Positions 6,082 through 12,761 of a stretch of 25,898 bases of DNA are shown piece after piece. Source of the DNA: a virus. A program made the position numbers and the translations under genes. Positions within the stretch are counted from its first letter, which is position 1. Every line of letters starts with the position of its first letter. The notes beneath the pieces are model-generated. The model ran no database searches. It worked only from the letters and a program-made list of their open reading frames with translations, and was not told where the DNA came from. Where the stretch lies: IMG/VR virus record IMGVR_UViG_3300030333_002846, positions 1 to 25,898 of that record; one strand, given 5' to 3'.

Positions 6082-8038
6082 TCAGGTCATCAAAGGTTAA
6101 GGGCTTCAAGTCTTTCTTTATTGCCCATGAACCTTGAAATATTTCCATATCTACATCTAGTGGAATCTCAAGACTATTATTTTTTAACAGCTCTTTTATT
6201 TTATATGGAACACTCTCTAGTTCAGAATCATGTATTTCACATATAATTTCATCATGGACTTGTAATAATAAATTGCTCTTCTTGTTATCTAAATACTTAT
6301 CTACTTCTAACATTCTTTCACTTAATAAATCTGCACTAAGCCCCTGTACTAAATAATTTACACCTTTATACCCAAAGTCTCGATTGATTTTATACAGTCT
6401 GCCATATTTACTTCTAATTTGCCCATCTAATGCTACCTTGTTGACTGCTTTATCAAAGAACTCTTTAGACCCTTCCATAGCAGCAAAGTATTGTTTTTTA
6501 TATTGCCCTGCTTCTCTAGGAGTAGTGTTTAGTTGTTGTGACAGTTTTTTATTTCCTATCCCATATATAGTTCCAAATGTAATTGCTTTAGCCGCCTGAC
6601 GATACTCTTTGAACTTTTCAGATGACTCATCTACACTAAAAGCTAGTTTAGCGGCCTCACTATGAAAATCAACATCATCTTTATTCAATATCTCGTCTAT
6701 TTGTTTGTTTCTGAAGTGAAACATAAACACACGTACTTCCATTTGGCTATAATCAAAGCCCACTAAAGAATAACCTTTTCTAGGTACAAACAAACGCCTT
6801 ATAGAAATTTGAGCTCTGTCAGCTGTATCATAAGACTCGTCGCCTACAAAAGACCAAGTTTTTAGTACCTCGTCTGATAAATCCTTATTCATAGATATAC
6901 CTTTGGCACTTACAGTCGCAGCAATTTTACCTTTTATATCCTTGCGCTCGTCCTCTGATAAGTCCCGTTCTTTTAGTTTAAAGTGGTTCCTAGGTATATT
7001 TTGTAGGTTAGGCCCTCGACTTGATAATCTACCCGTAGCAGTACCCCAATTGCAAAAAGACGTATGCATAACATCTGTTTCTATATAAGGCTCTATATAT
7101 GTAGATACTAGTTTTTCTAAGGTTCTGTATTGCCTAATTAAGCCTGCAAGTCTGTGGTTTATACTTACTAGAGCTGCCTCACTCCATGAGTCTTGCCCTT
7201 TGGGGGTTTTTACAGGGGACTCTATACCTAATTCTGTAAAGACTATCCCTATTTGCGCTGGACTAGAAACATTAAATTCCTTACCAGCTAAGTTATATAT
7301 TTCTTGTTGTACTTCTTCTAGTCTTGTACTTATAGCTTCTTTAGATTGCTTGGCATATTCTCTATCTATGGGTATACCTCTGCGCTCCATCTTATACAAA
7401 ACCTTAGTTAAATCACACTGCATATCAAATATACGTTGTTGTTTAGTTCTTTGTAGCTCTTTACTAAATCTCTCATAAAGGTCTGCGGTTAAAGAAACAT
7501 CTTTTTTACAGTACTCTCCTAATATGTCAGGAGGCGCTAAAGAAAAATCTTTATTCCACTTGTTAGAACGTAACACTTTTTTAGTGTCAATATCATACTG
7601 AACTGCTTCTTGTCCTACTCTTCTTTTACCTGTAGGGGTCAACCCAAGTTCTTTTATTTCCGAGTGCTCAATTAGACGTGCCATGACGATAACATCAACT
7701 AGTTTTTTTGATAAAACTTCTAAGCCCTCATTGTGTAAAAAATGTAAGTCAAACTTTATGTTGTAACCAATATAAGTTTTTACTGACTCGTTTAAAAGAT
7801 TAATAAGTTGTTGTAACTTTTCAAAAGTAAGGTTTTCACCTTGATGGTGTCTGAATGGGTAGTATTGCGTCAAACCTAAATGATTTGGTTCACCAACTCC
7901 TACCCCGCAAATTTGATTGGATTTATATGGTTCCAGTCCATTTGTTTCAACATCAACCACCAAGGTCGGTGCTACCTCTAATACCGACCTCAGTGAATTA
8001 ATGTCGTGTTGAAAGGAACTATTCGTAACTACTGACAA
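6068..8038 (-). CDS. polA: DNA polymerase I (family A) with 3'-5' exonuclease
   Basis: This is the replicative phage polymerase. The N-terminal proofreading exonuclease shows Exo I VVDVETNGL (D29, E31), Exo II GYNIKFDLHF (N93, D97) and Exo III YCKKD (Y176, D180). The polymerase domain shows TATGRLSSRGPNLQNIPR, motif A GFDYSQMEVRV (D429), the O helix R480-x3-K484-x3-F488-x3-Y492, and motif C QVHDEI (H596, D597, E598). F488 corresponds to E. coli Phe762. There is no 5'-3' exonuclease domain. About 60 residues (351-410) separate NIPR from the RRLFVPRKGY palm strand, far more than usual. The start is TTG 8038 with only a weak AAGAAAG site; no ATG lies ahead of Exo I, and an in-frame stop lies just upstream. 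It follows the SSB gene by 12 bases. Confidence 0.95.
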   Translation of the reverse strand: MSVVTNSSFQHDINSLRSVLEVAPTLVVDVETNGLEPYKSNQICGVGVGEPNHLGLTQYYPFRHHQGENLTFEKLQQLINLLNESVKTYIGYNIKFDLHFLHNEGLEVLSKKLVDVIVMARLIEHSEIKELGLTPTGKRRVGQEAVQYDIDTKKVLRSNKWNKDFSLAPPDILGEYCKKDVSLTADLYERFSKELQRTKQQRIFDMQCDLTKVLYKMERRGIPIDREYAKQSKEAISTRLEEVQQEIYNLAGKEFNVSSPAQIGIVFTELGIESPVKTPKGQDSWSEAALVSINHRLAGLIRQYRTLEKLVSTYIEPYIETDVMHTSFCNWGTATGRLSSRGPNLQNIPRNHFKLKERDLSEDERKDIKGKIAATVSAKGISMNKDLSDEVLKTWSFVGDESYDTADRAQISIRRLFVPRKGYSLVGFDYSQMEVRVFMFHFRNKQIDEILNKDDVDFHSEAAKLAFSVDESSEKFKEYRQAAKAITFGTIYGIGNKKLSQQLNTTPREAGQYKKQYFAAMEGSKEFFDKAVNKVALDGQIRSKYGRLYKINRDFGYKGVNYLVQGLSADLLSERMLEVDKYLDNKKSNLLLQVHDEIICEIHDSELESVPYKIKELLKNNSLEIPLDVDMEIFQGSWAIKKDLKPLTFDDLIDWN

Positions 8039-8050
8039 AACAAAACTTTC

Positions 8051-8731
8051 TTAAAAAAGTTCGTCGTCGTCTTTGTCTTCAGTCAATCCACCTTCGGGCA
8101 GTGTAAATGTGCCGTATCTTTCAAAGAAATAATCTTTGATTAGTGGAAGGTCATCAATTTCAGCCATCTTGTCTTCAGGAATTGTATCCTGTTTTGGAGT
8201 AGCTGTAATTGAGTAAGATGTGTCATACATCCCTTGTCCTGTTCTTTTGACTCTTATAACGCCTTTATTCAAAGCGCCCCAGTCACTATAAACGTCTACT
8301 AGCTGATTCCATATATAGTCGCTTCTTCCAAAGCTTAGAGATATAATTCTAAAATCGTTTATATCTTCTCTATACATTTTCTTGCCAGCAGGCCCTTCAA
8401 CTTCTTCCCAATCGTCATTTCGTTTTTCTGTATGGATTACGTTGTGTACGTATGCCCATATAGCAAACTTGTGTGACGGTCTGTTCTCGTCTGGGATGGC
8501 ACTTGTGTCCACCCTGTCATCTTTTAGAACGTTTGTAAATCCATTCCCTACTCTTAGGGTGTATAGATAAATTTCGTCTAAAAACTTATCGTCTTCAGCT
8601 CCAGTAGCTATTGAAGACATAAATACTTGGTCCCCATCTCTGAACCAAAGTTCCCTTCCGGGAGCATTGTTAGCAGAAGCGGGTCTCCTAGTCTCATCTA
8701 TTCTTTTTTGTATTCGTGCTATACCACTCAT
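8051..8731 (-). CDS. Single-stranded DNA-binding protein, acidic tail
   Basis: This protein probably coats ssDNA at the fork and recruits the polymerase and primase. Its N-terminal part carries ELWFRDGDQVFMSSIA (residues 27-42) and SHKFAIWAYVHNVIH, patterns seen in phage ssDNA-binding proteins with an OB-type domain. The last residues, EDKDDDELF, form an acidic tail with a terminal aromatic residue. Phage T7 gp2.5 ends in the same way and uses the tail for protein contacts. The 226-residue length also fits. AGGAG stands 6 bases before ATG 8731. The gene lies between primase and polymerase. The family call is from pattern, not a profile search. Confidence 0.8.
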   Translation of the reverse strand: MSGIARIQKRIDETRRPASANNAPGRELWFRDGDQVFMSSIATGAEDDKFLDEIYLYTLRVGNGFTNVLKDDRVDTSAIPDENRPSHKFAIWAYVHNVIHTEKRNDDWEEVEGPAGKKMYREDINDFRIISLSFGRSDYIWNQLVDVYSDWGALNKGVIRVKRTGQGMYDTSYSITATPKQDTIPEDKMAEIDDLPLIKDYFFERYGTFTLPEGGLTEDKDDDELF

Positions 8732-8742
8732 TTGTTCTCCTA

Positions 8743-9603
8743 TTAAAAGATTGTTGTATTTTTTATTACCTTGTGTAATGTCTCGGTATTTCTAATTTCT
8801 TGGACATCTTTATAATTTTTGGGTAACCTTAAATATGATAACAAAAAACGATTGTTCATGTCAACCGTAGCTTTGTTTATCCCTTTTTGCCCAGCAGCGT
8901 CATTGTCTAGTGACAACACAACTTCTGATGGTCGTAAGGAACTTATCAACTCTACTTGTTTTCGGGAGATACTTGCTCCCAAAATGGCTAAACTAGAATA
9001 TCCGTGTTGATTCAACCACATACAATCTAATGCCCCTTCTACTAAATAAATTTTATTTGTATCTAGTATTTGGTTTATACCAAAGAGTGTTTGCGCTTTA
9101 GCAAATCCTTTGGAGTACATGTATTTAGGAATAGCATTTCTTCTTCTTGCTATCCAACCCAACACTTCGTTATCTATATTTTTTACAGGTATCATAAAAT
9201 CTAAGTATTTATTAGTCCTGCAATCCCATCGTTTTATAGTAGATTTATCAAAACCTCTTTCATAAATCCAATGGTTACTTGGCATATCTTCCAGTCCTTC
9301 GGGTTCTTCATATGAAATTGGCTTTTCTTCAACTGTTAGTTCGTCTAAGAAATCCCAGTCTAAGTCAAGCTCTTCTTCTTGTATTTCTGCATTTATCTCA
9401 TTCCAAGATTTACCTGAATATTCTTTTATAAACCCTTTTAAGCCGCCTTGTCCACAACCAGCAAAACAAATCCACACACCTTTTTCTAAATTTAGGGCGC
9501 AAGATTCTCGTCTGTCTTCGTGAAAAGGGCAACTTATCATTACTTCTTCAGTGTTTTCTACAGAGATACCATATTTCAAAAGGATAGAATGCCAATCAAT
9601 CAA
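8743..9603 (-). CDS. dnaG: DNA primase with CHC2 zinc finger and TOPRIM domain
   Basis: It synthesises RNA primers on ssDNA for lagging-strand replication. The N-terminal CHC2 zinc finger is complete: C25, H28 (SCPFHED), C46 and C50 (WICFAGCGQGG). The TOPRIM domain has E189 (IYLVEGALD), D233-x-D235 (LSLDNDAAGQKG) and a later KDVQEI (D266) that resembles the KDxxE motif. At 286 residues it lacks a helicase-interaction domain, and the helicase is a separate gene nearby. The start is TTG 9603, supported by AAAGGA 7 bases upstream; it overlaps the stop of the preceding small gene (TTGA), implying coupling. No ATG begins the frame before the zinc finger. Confidence 0.92.
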   Translation of the reverse strand: MIDWHSILLKYGISVENTEEVMISCPFHEDRRESCALNLEKGVWICFAGCGQGGLKGFIKEYSGKSWNEINAEIQEEELDLDWDFLDELTVEEKPISYEEPEGLEDMPSNHWIYERGFDKSTIKRWDCRTNKYLDFMIPVKNIDNEVLGWIARRRNAIPKYMYSKGFAKAQTLFGINQILDTNKIYLVEGALDCMWLNQHGYSSLAILGASISRKQVELISSLRPSEVVLSLDNDAAGQKGINKATVDMNNRFLLSYLRLPKNYKDVQEIRNTETLHKVIKNTTIF

Positions 9604-9794
9604 TCTTGTTTCCTTTTTGTAGTAGTAAGAAATAACACAACTTTATTTACAAATCCGTTTTCATCAACAACTCTTCTGTTTCTGATGTCACCAACTGTAA
9701 TTTTTGTTATTGGTTTTCCTCTACCTTTACTTTTTCCTGTTGTGACTACTATGTCATCTTCACTAGTGCCACCTAACCATGAAAAAATACCCAT
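9600..9794 (-). CDS. Small basic protein between helicase and primase
   Basis: I do not recognise this 64-residue protein. It begins MGIFSWLGGTSEDD and ends in a basic KRKQD tail, with a predicted beta-rich middle (DIVVTT, KITVGD, KVVLFLTTTK). The start at ATG 9794 is set by a perfect AGGAGG 6 bases upstream; longer readings to 9824 would overlap the helicase and lack such a site. Its stop overlaps the TTG start of the primase. A strong ribosome site and position between helicase and primase suggest a replisome accessory, which is inference from context. Confidence 0.68.
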   Translation of the reverse strand: MGIFSWLGGTSEDDIVVTTGKSKGRGKPITKITVGDIRNRRVVDENGFVNKVVLFLTTTKRKQD

Positions 9795-9804
9795 TATCGG
9801 CCTC

Positions 9805-11058
9805 CTATTCATACTCGACTTCAAAGTCGGTTAGTTCGTGTATTGTACCATTATCTACACCCCATTGCATATACAACCTATCATGCGCTAACTCACCATC
9901 TCGATATTTCGCAAAGTGTATTAACCTCTTATCGTCATAGTCTTCGACCTTAGCCATCGCAACTGCTACATCGGCTGCTCTAATCAATGCGTCCCCAAAA
10001 GCTACTTGCGCAGCTGATGGTGGGATAAATTCATTAGAGGCATCCCTGTTAGCTTGTGTTGATACCATAATTGGAGTATTTGTAGATATTGCTAAATTTT
10101 TTAACCCGTAAAAAATACCATGTGACTGCTCCCAAGCAGCTTTATCTGTATCTTTTGTTGTCAGTAAATACACACCATCAATAACAACAAATTTAGGGTT
10201 ATGTTTTCTTATCAATCCTGCGATTGATTCGAGAGATATTCCTGTTTGACCTGCAATACCATCACAAATCAATAAAGAATGCTTATTTGATTCTTTTAGG
10301 AACTTTATATAAGAGTCTATATCCATGTCATCACCATGACGTATAGCTCTATGGGAAAAATTGTAACCTTTCATTTTAGCCAGCGCCACGTCTAAACGCA
10401 TAACAATCTGTGGATTAGGCATTTCTGTAGATATTAGTAGTGTTTTATACCCATTATGCACTGCCGTAGCTGCTGAATGTACACATAACCATGTTTTACC
10501 TACTGTTGGTCGCGCAAATGCTGCTATAAGTTCTCCGGGTTGCCAGCCGATACCATTTTGGTTTATGAATTTAAAGCTAGTAGGTACACCCATAAGCCCT
10601 TCACCCATTTTCCTACGTGTTTTTCTGCTCTCCCACTCCTGTACTCTTTCTGTTGTACCAGCATCATATGTCTTAATATCTTCGTCATATACTAAATCAA
10701 CGTCAGATAACCCACTCATAATATTAGCTATTGCTTGTTTAGGGTTTTCTTTTACTAATTCCCTTTGCTGTTGGACTGTTCTAACCACGGCTCGTTGTAA
10801 GACTTGGCTTTTAAACATGTCTAGTGCGTATGAGAACGTCTGCGACTTCGCAGTTGGGTCTAAGGTAGGAAAATTTTCTATAAGCACCTCTTCAGTAGGA
10901 AAGTTATTGTACTTATCTAAATAATCCCCAATAAACTTGAACGCATCTCCATGCTTTGCAAAATCATTGGAATGATAATTAAATTCTTTTAACTTGTCAG
11001 AGTCGTTTAAACCAAATATTATGGCCGACTCTATAAATTCATAACTTGGGCTTGCCAA
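9805..11058 (-). CDS. dnaB: DnaB-type replicative helicase
   Basis: The fork helicase, a hexameric RecA-fold ATPase. Residues 1-120 form the helical N-terminal part that usually binds primase. The core follows: GVPTSFKFINQNGIGWQPGE (158-177), Walker A ARPTVGKT (182-189), catalytic Glu in LLISTEMP (E212), Walker B KFVVIDG (D294), and STQANRD (near residue 340) as the DnaB H3-type Gln motif. The 417-residue length is normal for phage DnaB/gp41-like helicases. The start is TTG 11058, with a TAGGCG site overlapping the stop of the upstream gene one base away. It opens the replication block of helicase, small protein, primase, SSB and polymerase. Confidence 0.93.
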   Translation of the reverse strand: MASPSYEFIESAIIFGLNDSDKLKEFNYHSNDFAKHGDAFKFIGDYLDKYNNFPTEEVLIENFPTLDPTAKSQTFSYALDMFKSQVLQRAVVRTVQQQRELVKENPKQAIANIMSGLSDVDLVYDEDIKTYDAGTTERVQEWESRKTRRKMGEGLMGVPTSFKFINQNGIGWQPGELIAAFARPTVGKTWLCVHSAATAVHNGYKTLLISTEMPNPQIVMRLDVALAKMKGYNFSHRAIRHGDDMDIDSYIKFLKESNKHSLLICDGIAGQTGISLESIAGLIRKHNPKFVVIDGVYLLTTKDTDKAAWEQSHGIFYGLKNLAISTNTPIMVSTQANRDASNEFIPPSAAQVAFGDALIRAADVAVAMAKVEDYDDKRLIHFAKYRDGELAHDRLYMQWGVDNGTIHELTDFEVEYE

Positions 11059-11059
11059 T

Positions 11060-11299
11060 CTATTCGCCTATCTTTGTGTATAAAACTGTATTTAAATCTG
11101 AATATATATAATAATTTACATCAGGTGTATGCAGTTTGTCAATTTCTTCCTTAGCAATGTCAAAAGATGAGTACTCACCAAAAACCCAAAAATTTTGTGG
11201 GTTTAAGTTTTCAGCGATTATTTTAAATTTTTGCGATTCTTTCTCTTTGGGTTTCGTTTTCTGTATTAGTTTCCCTCTGAGCCTCTTCCTTCTGGGCAT
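11060..11299 (-). CDS. Small hypothetical protein overlapping the sigma-like gene
   Basis: I do not recognise this 79-residue protein. The first 25 residues are very basic (PRRKRLRGKLIQKTKPKEK). Residues 26-75 look like a small alpha/beta domain with aromatic residues (NFWVFGEYSSFDIAKEEI, VNYYIYSD). The first 77 bases overlap the 3' end of the sigma-like gene in another frame. ATG 11299 is supported by GGAG 8 bases upstream, and no ATG, GTG or TTG start stands just after the sigma stop, so the overlap looks real. It ends one base before the TTG of the helicase. Confidence 0.68.
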   Translation of the reverse strand: MPRRKRLRGKLIQKTKPKEKESQKFKIIAENLNPQNFWVFGEYSSFDIAKEEIDKLHTPDVNYYIYSDLNTVLYTKIGE

Positions 11300-11918
11300 T
11301 TTCTTGCTCCATTCTTTGTATTAGTTTGGTTTTTATGTTTTCCCTAACTTTGTAAGACGAACTGTAAAAGTCTAATACTTTATCAGCTAGATGTCTAAAA
11401 AATATTAAGTCTGACTTTTGATAATAACTTTGATAAAGGTCTGCAAAAAATAAAACTCTTTTTATAAACTCGTGTCTTAGCTTTACGGTGATTTCATCCA
11501 TAGTCAAACCTTTTAACTTTAGCTCTAAAAAATATTTCTCATTGTTTGCTAGCTCTTGGTTTTCTAACCACAAAGAAATTTCAGTTTCTTCTAAAGCATC
11601 TACAGGATTAATAAGGGCCTGTAAAATTTTAGCTGATACATGAAAATTATCTCCGTTATATGTTTCATCTAAACTTCTTGATATAGGTATTCTTTGCGCT
11701 TTAGTAATTAGGGTACGTATTGTGTTTACCAAAGATGTGTGTAAATATGTATGGAATAATACTCCTTTAGTTTCGTCAAATTTCTTAGCCGATTTTACTA
11801 AGGCAATTCTTAGCTCTTGAGCTATATCTTCACGGTCCATTCCAATAATATCTGTAGTAGATAACATTTTTTGGATTTTAGGTTCCCATTGAAGGACTAA
11901 TTTGTCATTTATTTCCAT
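11223..11918 (-). CDS. Sigma70-family-like transcription factor
   Basis: It is a probable phage sigma factor or sigma-like protein that directs host RNA polymerase. Residues 27-82 match sigma region 2: GMDREDIAQELRIALVKSAK, FDETKGVLFHTYLHTSLVNT and an Arg/Lys-rich end. Residues 130-148 (FLELKLKGLTMDEITVKL) resemble the start of region 4, but the following recognition helix is not clear. The last 30 residues are a charged Glu/Gln/Arg tail overlapping the next gene. ATG 11918 has no ribosome site; a TATAAT lies 6 bases upstream, suggesting a leaderless transcript. An alternative is a diverged sigma-like regulator that acts without region 4. Confidence 0.78.
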   Translation of the reverse strand: MEINDKLVLQWEPKIQKMLSTTDIIGMDREDIAQELRIALVKSAKKFDETKGVLFHTYLHTSLVNTIRTLITKAQRIPISRSLDETYNGDNFHVSAKILQALINPVDALEETEISLWLENQELANNEKYFLELKLKGLTMDEITVKLRHEFIKRVLFFADLYQSYYQKSDLIFFRHLADKVLDFYSSSYKVRENIKTKLIQRMEQENAQKEEAQRETNTENETQRERIAKI

Positions 11919-11924
11919 ATTGTA

Positions 11925-11952
11925 ATTATATTAGATTTTCTATAGCTGTCTA
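11925..11952 (-). promoter_or_regulatory. Sigma70-like promoter for the sigma-like gene
   Basis: On the minus strand TAGACA (11947-11952, five of six to consensus) is followed by a 16-base spacer and a perfect TATAAT (11925-11930). Six bases separate the -10 from ATG 11918, so transcription should start at or within a base or two of the A of the start codon. The -35 overlaps the last codons of the helix-turn-helix gene. Prediction from sequence only. Confidence 0.6.
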
Positions 11953-12332
11953 GCTGTCCGGGCTTTGTGGTAACAACCTAAAGAACAGTAACTATTTTTA
12001 AAGTTTTGTTTGTATTTTTGAACTATTTGACTACGTTTACGATAAAAAGGTATTCTACAGGTAGCACAGTTAATTTTTAAGTTATAATACTGAAAGTGAC
12101 ATGTCCCATCATGTACTAATTTTGTACTAATTTCCCCACATATTTTACAATGTCTGGGATTCTTCATTTTTTTAGCCCTTACAGTAGGAATATTAAATTG
12201 TTTTAGTACTTTGAATATATACTGTCTAGACACATTAAATGCATCCCCAATCTGTTGGAGCGTATCATGTGGATTGTCGTATCTATACTGTATAATTTTA
12301 GAAGTCTGAGATTGACGCTTGCTGTCTTTCAT
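11940..12332 (-). CDS. Helix-turn-helix protein with two zinc-binding motifs
   Basis: It is a probable DNA-binding regulator of 130 residues. Residues 24-46 form a helix-turn-helix (TLQQIGDAFNVSRQYIFKVL). Cysteine pairs follow: C62-x2-C65 with C78, then C89-x2-C92 with C116-x3-C120, the second resembling the treble-clef/zinc-ribbon found beside HNH nucleases and in phage regulators. No HNH catalytic histidine motif is evident, so I favour a regulator over a homing endonuclease. The start at ATG 12332 overlaps the previous gene by 35 bases and has only a weak AAGAG ribosome site. It lies directly upstream of the sigma-like gene, whose promoter sits in its 3' end. Confidence 0.72.
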   Translation of the reverse strand: MKDSKRQSQTSKIIQYRYDNPHDTLQQIGDAFNVSRQYIFKVLKQFNIPTVRAKKMKNPRHCKICGEISTKLVHDGTCHFQYYNLKINCATCRIPFYRKRSQIVQKYKQNFKNSYCSLGCYHKARTARQL

Positions 12333-12489
12333 ACTCTTTTACTTCTTCAGAAATTTGAGATTTCCATTTAGCTGCTAAATAGTCTGCATCAACATCCCCA
12401 GATTCTCCGGGACCATTTTTTATCCCGGGTGAAGCAGCAACTATTCTAGTCCATTGTGCATCTGTAAATGATACTGTTACGTCTGGCAT
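12298..12489 (-). CDS. Small hypothetical protein after the fibre gene
   Basis: I do not recognise a named family for this 63-residue acidic protein. It begins MPDVTVSFTDAQWTRIVAA and continues as a probable helix (ADYLAAKWKSQISEEVKEYE). Small proteins with a similar opening occur near tail genes in marine phages, as far as I recall, but I cannot confirm homology here. AAGGAG precedes ATG 12489, and the start overlaps the stop of the hub-fibre gene by one base (TAATG), so it is probably translated together with the virion proteins. Confidence 0.66.
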   Translation of the reverse strand: MPDVTVSFTDAQWTRIVAASPGIKNGPGESGDVDADYLAAKWKSQISEEVKEYERQQASISDF

Positions 12490-12761
12490 TATTTATTCTC
12501 CTTTAATTCGTCTATTTCTTTTTTTAATTCTTGTACACTTTTTATTAATATAGCAGTTAACTCTTCATACCTTAATGCTAATGAACCTTCCTTACCACTT
12601 GCAATATCTAAATCTGGTAAAAGTTTTTTTACATCTTGAGCAATTAATCCTAAGTGTATTTTGTTATCATACTTTGCTATATACTTTTTAGGTTTTAATT
12701 TATTTATAACAGCTAATCCATATGATGAGTCATTTATATTTGTTTTTAAAGATAAATCAGA
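12489..12761 (-). other. Peptidase_S74 intramolecular chaperone domain
   Basis: This is the last 90 residues of the hub-fibre protein. The family motif S-D-x-x-x-K-x-x-I is present as SDLSLKTNI, with S1416 as the expected catalytic serine, D1417 beside it and K1421 in place. Cleavage is expected just before S1416, leaving a mature fibre of about 1415 residues. The domain ends with a short heptad helix (VQELKKEIDELKENK). Confidence 0.85.

Noticed and set aside
8039-8053. Readthrough fusion of the SSB and polymerase, which share a reading frame
   Set aside because: A TAA separates them, and the SSB ends in a typical acidic tail with terminal Phe, so two separate proteins are the natural reading. 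No readthrough signal is seen.
11940-12332. HNH homing endonuclease
   Set aside because: The zinc motifs resemble those beside HNH nucleases, but I find no His-Asn-His catalytic pattern, and the N-terminal helix-turn-helix fits a regulator better.
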